Shown here: positions 59,821-64,000 of the stretch, piece by piece
Position numbering within the stretch: the stretch's first letter is position 1
Layout of the letters: each line of letters opens with the position of its first letter
NCBI GenBank assembly: GCA_963744575.1
Contig: CAVUUF010000016.1
Coordinates: 248,001 to 312,000, forward strand
Length of the DNA stretch: 64,000 bases
Source of the DNA: Palsa-504 sp963744575
Lineage (GTDB): Bacteria; Actinomycetota; Actinomycetes; Streptosporangiales; Streptosporangiaceae
Reading direction: 5' to 3'
Notes under the pieces: generated by a model
Databases searched by the model: none
What the model was told of the DNA's origin: nothing
What the model saw: only the letters and a program-made list of their open reading frames with translations
Translations under genes and position numbers: made by a program

Positions 59821-59859
59821 TTAGCGTAAACGCTTAGATTTCTGGTGTAAACGTTTACA
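59821..59859. promoter_or_regulatory. Two LacI-family operators in the bgl / sugar operon divergent region
   Basis: TGTAAACGTTTACA (59846-59859) is a perfect 14-base palindrome of the LacI/GalR type. TTAGCGTAAACGCTTA (59821-59836) is an imperfect second site, centres 24 bases apart. They lie 75-113 bases upstream of GH1 and 155-190 bases upstream of the isomerase gene. No LacI regulator gene is in the window. Confidence 0.75.
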
Positions 59860-59946
59860 TGTCGTTTATGGTCCCGGCTCCGGCACCGAGGAAGTGGTTA
59901 TCCTTCACCTGACCCCGCGGAGCTAACCTCTTCGCGGCACAAGCGG

Positions 59947-59981
59947 GCCCGCCCCCGGCCACCCCCCCACCGGGGGCGGGC
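59947..59981. repeat. Strong GC hairpin upstream of the sugar operon
   Basis: GCCCGCCCCCGG (59947-59958) and CCGGGGGCGGGC (59970-59981), perfect 12-base stem, 11-base loop rich in C. It would sit in the 5' leader of the 60014 operon if transcription starts near the operators. Could be a terminator for upstream reads or an attenuator. Confidence 0.6.
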
Positions 59982-60013
59982 TCATCCAGCTAGTCCCGAG
60001 GGAAGTGCTGCCT

Positions 60014-60871
60014 ATGAGCGTGCCTGCACGCATCGCCTTCAGCACCCTCGCCTTCCCCGACGCCACCCTGGCGGCGGCCGCCGCAGCCGGCCGCCGCTTG
60101 GGCTACTCGGGCATCGAACTCAGGCTGATCGACGGCGAGCTCATCGATCCGTCCATGCCGACCGCCGACCGGGCGCGGGTCAGGCGGACCCTGGCCGCGG
60201 CCGGCCTGCCCGCCGTCGCGGTGGACAGCTCGATCCGCCTGACCGGCGATGATCCCGGGCCCGAACTACACCGGTTCCTGCGGCTCGCCAGCGACTGGGA
60301 GGCCCCACTGGTGCGCGTGTTCGGCGGCGCGCTGCCCCCGGACTCCTCCGTGGCGCGCGCGGATTCCTCCCCGGCGCGCCGGGAGCAACTCATGGCCGCG
60401 GCGGGCGTGCTCGAAGACGCGGTGCCGCTGGCCGGCCGCCTGGGCGTCGCCATCGGCGTGGAGACACACGACGCCTTCTCCGCCTCCTCGGTCGTGGCCG
60501 AACTGCTGGCCCTGGTGCCCTCGGAGCTGGTGGGGGCGGTGTGGGACAGCCATCACCCGCACCGGATGGGCGAGACGCCGGCCGAGGTGCACGCCAACCT
60601 CGGCGGCCGGATCCTTCTCGCCCAGGTGAAGGACGCCCGCCGCGGCGCGGACGGGGAATGGCAGCTGGTACCGCTCGGCGAGGGCGAGGTCCCGGTCAGG
60701 GAGATGCTGAGGCTGCTGGCGGCCGGCGGTTACCGGCACTGGATCTCGGTCGAGTGGGAAAAGCGCTGGCACCCCGAGATCGAGGAGCCGGAGGTGGCGC
60801 TGCCCCAGCACCTGGACGTGCTCACCGGGTGGCTGACGTGCTCGCCCCGGTGGCTAGAGTCGGGGCAGTGA
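60014..60871 (+). CDS. Sugar phosphate isomerase/epimerase (xylose isomerase-like TIM barrel) 1
   Basis: 285 residues from ATG 60014, with GAGGGAAG upstream. ARIAFSTLAFPDATL, LGYSGIELRL, GVAIGVETHDAF, VGAVWDSHHPHRMGE and RILLAQVKDARR follow the AP-endonuclease-2/xylose isomerase fold with metal-binding Glu, Asp and His. First of three coupled genes; GTGA overlap with the next. Confidence 0.88.
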   Translation: MSVPARIAFSTLAFPDATLAAAAAAGRRLGYSGIELRLIDGELIDPSMPTADRARVRRTLAAAGLPAVAVDSSIRLTGDDPGPELHRFLRLASDWEAPLVRVFGGALPPDSSVARADSSPARREQLMAAAGVLEDAVPLAGRLGVAIGVETHDAFSASSVVAELLALVPSELVGAVWDSHHPHRMGETPAEVHANLGGRILLAQVKDARRGADGEWQLVPLGEGEVPVREMLRLLAAGGYRHWISVEWEKRWHPEIEEPEVALPQHLDVLTGWLTCSPRWLESGQ

Positions 60872-61932
60872 ACTCAGGAACGGACAGCCGCGGCTTCGGG
60901 ATCGTGGGTACCGGGGTGATCGCGGCCATGCACGCCGAAGCGATCGCGAGGCTGCCCGGCGCCCGGCTGGCGGCCGTCACCAACGTGGTCCCCGGCGCCG
61001 CCGCGGCCTTCGCCGCTGCCCGCGGCGCCGCGGCCGTATCCAGCCTGGACGCGCTGCTCGCCCGCGCCGACGTTGACGTGGTGTGCGTGTGCGTACCGAG
61101 CGGCCTGCACGCCGAGATCGGCATGCGCGCGGCCCGGGCCGGCAAGCACCTGGTGGTGGAGAAGCCGATCGACGTGACCCTGGCGGCCGCCGACCGGCTC
61201 ATCGCGGCGGCGCGCGCGGGCGGCGTGGCCCTGACCGTGATCTCCCAGCACCGTTTCGATCCGGGCCTGATCGAGCTGAAGCGGCTGCTCGACCAGGGGG
61301 CCCTGGGGCGCCTCGTGCTCGGCGAGGCCAGCACCAAGTGGTACCGGACCCAGGCCTACTACGACAGCGCCGGGTGGCGCGGCACCTGGGCGCTTGACGG
61401 CGGGTCGCTGATGAACCAGGGCGTCCACTACGTCGATCTGCTCCGCTGGTGCATGGGTCCGGTCCGCGAGGTCACCGCGGTCTGCGCCACGCTGGCGCAC
61501 CAGATCGAGGCCGAGGACACCGCGCTGGCCATCATCCGGTTCGCCTCGGGCGCCGTCGGCACGATCCTGTCGAGCACGGCCGCCTACCCCGGCTTCCCGC
61601 AGCGGCTGGAGGTGACCGGGACGGACGGTACCGTGATCGTCGAGGACGGCCGGGTCGTCCGCCGCGCGTTGGCCGCGGGTTCCCCGGCCGGCCCCGGCGC
61701 CGAGGCCAGCGGCGGCGCGGCCAGCGGTGCCGGGGGCGGCGCGGGGGCGGCGGCCGACCCGGCGGCGGTCGACGTGGCCGCGCACGCCGCGCAGATCGCC
61801 GACCTGCTGGCCGCGATCGACACGGGACGCGAGCCCGCCGTCAGCGGCGAGGCCGGGCGCGACGCGCTGGAGGTCGTCTGCGCCGTCTACGAGTCGGCCC
61901 GCACCGGCCGGACCGTCAGGCTCGGATCGTGA
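60868..61932 (+). CDS. Gfo/Idh/MocA family oxidoreductase
   Basis: 354 residues from GTG 60868. Rossmann FGIVGTGVIAAMHAEAI, CVPSGLHAEIG, catalytic EKPIDVT, then QHRFDPGLIELKRLLDQGAL and DGGSLMNQGVHYVDLLRWCM. An Ala/Gly-rich insert (about 270-300, encoded by GGC-rich repeats) interrupts the C-terminal part. NAD(P)-dependent sugar or inositol dehydrogenase, substrate unknown. GTGA overlaps on both sides. Confidence 0.9.
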   Translation: MNSGTDSRGFGIVGTGVIAAMHAEAIARLPGARLAAVTNVVPGAAAAFAAARGAAAVSSLDALLARADVDVVCVCVPSGLHAEIGMRAARAGKHLVVEKPIDVTLAAADRLIAAARAGGVALTVISQHRFDPGLIELKRLLDQGALGRLVLGEASTKWYRTQAYYDSAGWRGTWALDGGSLMNQGVHYVDLLRWCMGPVREVTAVCATLAHQIEAEDTALAIIRFASGAVGTILSSTAAYPGFPQRLEVTGTDGTVIVEDGRVVRRALAAGSPAGPGAEASGGAASGAGGGAGAAADPAAVDVAAHAAQIADLLAAIDTGREPAVSGEAGRDALEVVCAVYESARTGRTVRLGS

Positions 61933-62759
61933 CCGTCACGCTCAGCGGGTTCGCCGACGAGATCTCGCCCGACCCGCGCGAACAGCTCGCCACGCTGGCC
62001 GCGGAGTCGATCAGCCACCTGGAACTGCGCAGCGCCTGGTCGGTCAGCGTGGCCGACTTCAGCGCCGCGCAGGTCGGCGACCTGCGGACCATGCTAGAGG
62101 ACGCCGGGGTACGAGTCTCCGCGATAGGGTCGCCGATCGGGAAGATCCCGCTCGCCGCGCCGCTCGGTCCCGAACTCGACCGGATGCGCCGGATCGCCGC
62201 GACCGCCCGCGAGTTCGGCACCGCGATCGTCCGGGTGTTCTCGTTCTTCGTCCCGCCCGGCGACCCGCCGGAACGGCACCGGACGCAGGTCGTCGACCGG
62301 ATGGCCGCCCTGGCCGAGATCGCCGTCGGCCAGGGCCTGGTGCTGGCGCACGAGAACGAGAAGGAGATCTTCGGCGACACCCCGGGCCGCTGCGCCGACC
62401 TGATCACCTCGGTGAACTCCCCCGCCCTGCGGGCGACGTTCGACGCGGCGAACTTCGTCCAGTGCGGCGTCAGGCCCTTCGACGAGGCGTACGGGCCGCT
62501 CCGGCCGCACCTGGTCTACCTTCAAGTGAAGGACGCACGTGCAGGGACAGGCGAGGTGGTTCCCGCGGGCGACGGCGACGGGCAGGTCAGGCCGACGCTC
62601 GCGGCCCTGCGCGATTCGGGCTTCGAGGGCTTCATGTCGCTGGAACCGCACCTGGCCCGGGTCGGCCGCTACGGCGGATTCAGCGGTCCTGAAGGTTTCA
62701 CGCGCGCCTCACGGTCTCTCAAATCTATCCTGAACGAGCTGGGTATCCCGTATCGCTGA
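61929..62759 (+). CDS. Sugar phosphate isomerase/epimerase (TIM barrel) 2
   Basis: 276 residues from GTG 61929. GFADEISPDPREQLATLAAE, SHLELRSAWS, VLAHENEKEIFGDTP, RATFDAANFVQCGVRPFD and HLVYLQVKDARAGTGEVVPA are typical of the epimerase family. Third gene of the operon. Two TIM-barrel epimerases flanking a Gfo/Idh/MocA enzyme is a usual set-up for oxidised-sugar or inositol breakdown. Confidence 0.9.
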   Translation: MTVTLSGFADEISPDPREQLATLAAESISHLELRSAWSVSVADFSAAQVGDLRTMLEDAGVRVSAIGSPIGKIPLAAPLGPELDRMRRIAATAREFGTAIVRVFSFFVPPGDPPERHRTQVVDRMAALAEIAVGQGLVLAHENEKEIFGDTPGRCADLITSVNSPALRATFDAANFVQCGVRPFDEAYGPLRPHLVYLQVKDARAGTGEVVPAGDGDGQVRPTLAALRDSGFEGFMSLEPHLARVGRYGGFSGPEGFTRASRSLKSILNELGIPYR

Positions 62760-62765
62760 AACTGA

Positions 62766-62803
62766 CCCCGCCCGGGCCGGCGGACGTTATCGACGGGGCG
62801 GGG
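62766..62803 (+). terminator. GC hairpin after the sugar operon
   Basis: CCCCGCCC (62766-62773) and GGGCGGGG (62796-62803) pair perfectly around 22 bases, just after the epimerase stop; no U-tract. Candidate terminator. Downstream, 62804-62893 ends in the AGGAGG ribosome site of transketolase. Confidence 0.5.
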
Positions 62804-62893
62804 GGAACCTGCGCACCTTTGGTGGTGTTGACTGGGACTGGATGGGTAATGGACCGGCTTCCCGGCCACCGCGCTGAATCCCAGGAGGTGCTC

Positions 62894-64000
62894 ATGCCGA
62901 GCCCCGTCACCGACGCCGACCTCGCCTTCGCCGCCGAACTCGGCCAGCAGCTTCGGGTGGACTCCGTCCGCTCCAGCACGTCGGCCGGGTCCGGGCACCC
63001 GACCTCGAGCATGTCCGCCGCCGACGTGCTCGCCGTCCTGATCAGCCGGCACCTGCGCTACGACTGGGACAGCCCCGGCAACCCCGGCAACGACCACCTC
63101 ATCTTCTCCAAGGGCCACGCGTCGCCGTTGCTCTACTCGGTCTACAAGGCGGTCGGGGTGGTCTCCGACGAGGAGCTGATGACCGGCTACCGGCGGTTCG
63201 GGTCACGGCTGGAGGGTCATCCGACCCCGGTCCTGCCCTGGGTCGACGTGGCCACTGGGTCGCTTGGGCAGGGCCTGCCCGACGGCGTCGGCGTGGCGCT
63301 GGCCGGCAAGTACCTGGATGAGCTGCCGTACCGGGTCTGGATCCTGTGCGGGGACAGCGAGATGGCCGAGGGGTCGATGTGGGAGGCCTTCGACAAGGCC
63401 TCGTACTACAAGCTGGCCAACCTGATCGCGATCGTCGACGTGAACCGGCTCGGCCAGCGCGGACCCACCGAGCACGGCTGGGACACCGAGTCCTACCGCC
63501 GCCGGGTGACCGCGTTCGGGGCCAGGGCCATCGTCATCGACGGACACGACGTGGCCGCGATCGACCAGGCCCTCGCCCAGGCCGGTGACCTCAGCGGGGA
63601 GCAGCCGACGGTCATCATCGCCCGGACCATCAAGGGCCACGGCTTCTCCGAGGTCGAGGACCGCGAGGACTGGCACGGCAAGCCGCTCCCTCCGGAGATG
63701 GCCGAACGGGCTGTCGTCGAGCTCGGCGGCGAGCGTAACCTGCTCGTCCGGGGCCCGGTGCCTGGCGAGACGGCTTCGCGCAGCAGCACCACCGACAGCC
63801 ACGCCGAGGTCAAGCTGCCTGCCTACGACCGCGGCCAGAAGATAGCCACCCGCAAGGCCTACGGAGACGCGCTCGCCGCGCTCGGCGCGCGCCCCGACGT
63901 GGTGGCGATGGACGGCGAGGTCAGCAATTCGACCTACGCCAACGAGTTCGCCAAGGCGCATCCGCGGCGGTATTTCGAGATGTTCATCGCCGAGCAGCAG
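62894..64000 (+). CDS. tkt: Transketolase, N-terminal part (runs off the window)
   Basis: ATG 62894, five bases after AGGAGG. MPSPVTDADLAFAAELGQQL, then ThDP pyrophosphate domain: STSAGSGHPTSSMSAADVLA, FSKGHASPLLY, EGHPTPVLPWVDVATGSLGQ, ILCGDSEMAEGSMWEA (GDG-like) and IVDVNRLGQRG. From about 310 the pyrimidine domain begins (ATRKAYGDALAALGARPDVV). The first 369 codons are present, frame open. Moves two-carbon units in the pentose phosphate pathway. Unrelated to the preceding operon. Confidence 0.94.
   Translation, partial: MPSPVTDADLAFAAELGQQLRVDSVRSSTSAGSGHPTSSMSAADVLAVLISRHLRYDWDSPGNPGNDHLIFSKGHASPLLYSVYKAVGVVSDEELMTGYRRFGSRLEGHPTPVLPWVDVATGSLGQGLPDGVGVALAGKYLDELPYRVWILCGDSEMAEGSMWEAFDKASYYKLANLIAIVDVNRLGQRGPTEHGWDTESYRRRVTAFGARAIVIDGHDVAAIDQALAQAGDLSGEQPTVIIARTIKGHGFSEVEDREDWHGKPLPPEMAERAVVELGGERNLLVRGPVPGETASRSSTTDSHAEVKLPAYDRGQKIATRKAYGDALAALGARPDVVAMDGEVSNSTYANEFAKAHPRRYFEMFIAEQQ

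Overview
The window is a 64 kb piece of a very GC-rich (by eye about 70 %) actinobacterial chromosome. Evidence is the codon usage, frequent GTG starts, leaderless-looking starts, LLM/F420-type enzymes, mycofactocin genes, a DUF3040 protein and MsiK-style sugar ABC operons without their own ATPase. A filamentous actinomycete (Streptosporangiales/Streptomycetales-like) is plausible, but the genus cannot be read from this sequence. It looks like ordinary chromosome; I see no phage, plasmid, IS element, CRISPR array, rRNA or tRNA gene. It does contain one intein, several gene relics and three or four suspicious single-base reading-frame breaks.

Layout. 0-3.4 kb: end of a molybdate ABC ATPase (modC), an LLM oxidoreductase, a LON-domain protein and an NADPH:quinone-type reductase. 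3.5-10.9 kb: a tightly coupled five-gene operon, SWIM zinc finger / DUF5691 / MoxR AAA ATPase / DUF5682 / VWA, the best candidate for a poorly described system. 11-15 kb: a methyltransferase and a decayed mycofactocin locus (mftD, mftF, a relic of mftE). 15-23 kb: transporters, including a complete sugar ABC operon lacking an ATPase. 23-29 kb: an Rv2578c-type radical SAM protein interrupted by an intein exactly at its third Fe-S cysteine and preceded by an SOS box, then a half-size MMPL protein.

28.5-45.6 kb holds two linked energy modules. The first is an aerobic form I carbon monoxide dehydrogenase (coxMSL with AYRCSFR, XdhC-YHS, coxG, then five tiny membrane proteins) meeting a convergent coxD/coxE-type MoxR-VWA pair. 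The second is menaquinone biosynthesis (frameshifted menF, then menD, menC, menE). Menaquinone is the expected electron acceptor of CO oxidation in such bacteria, so the two groups plausibly work together. FdhD, a sulfurtransferase for Mo enzymes, follows a sigma-70 gene at 45.7-48.1 kb.

48-64 kb: MBL hydrolase, relics (PPOX, DUF222, MFS, ECF sigma tail), LtrA, an aldo/keto reductase, trpS preceded by a complete ribosome-mediated attenuator with a Trp-Trp leader peptide, an exo/pol family A polymerase, hydrolase, GNAT, a frameshifted GH1 beta-glucosidase divergent from a three-gene sugar-catabolic operon across two LacI-type operators, and the start of a transketolase that runs off the window.

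Overall the window joins central metabolism with an accessory gene set in which several genes (mftE, menF, bgl, MFS, DUF222, PPOX, sigma) are broken. Whether the single-base breaks are real mutations or sequence errors cannot be decided here.
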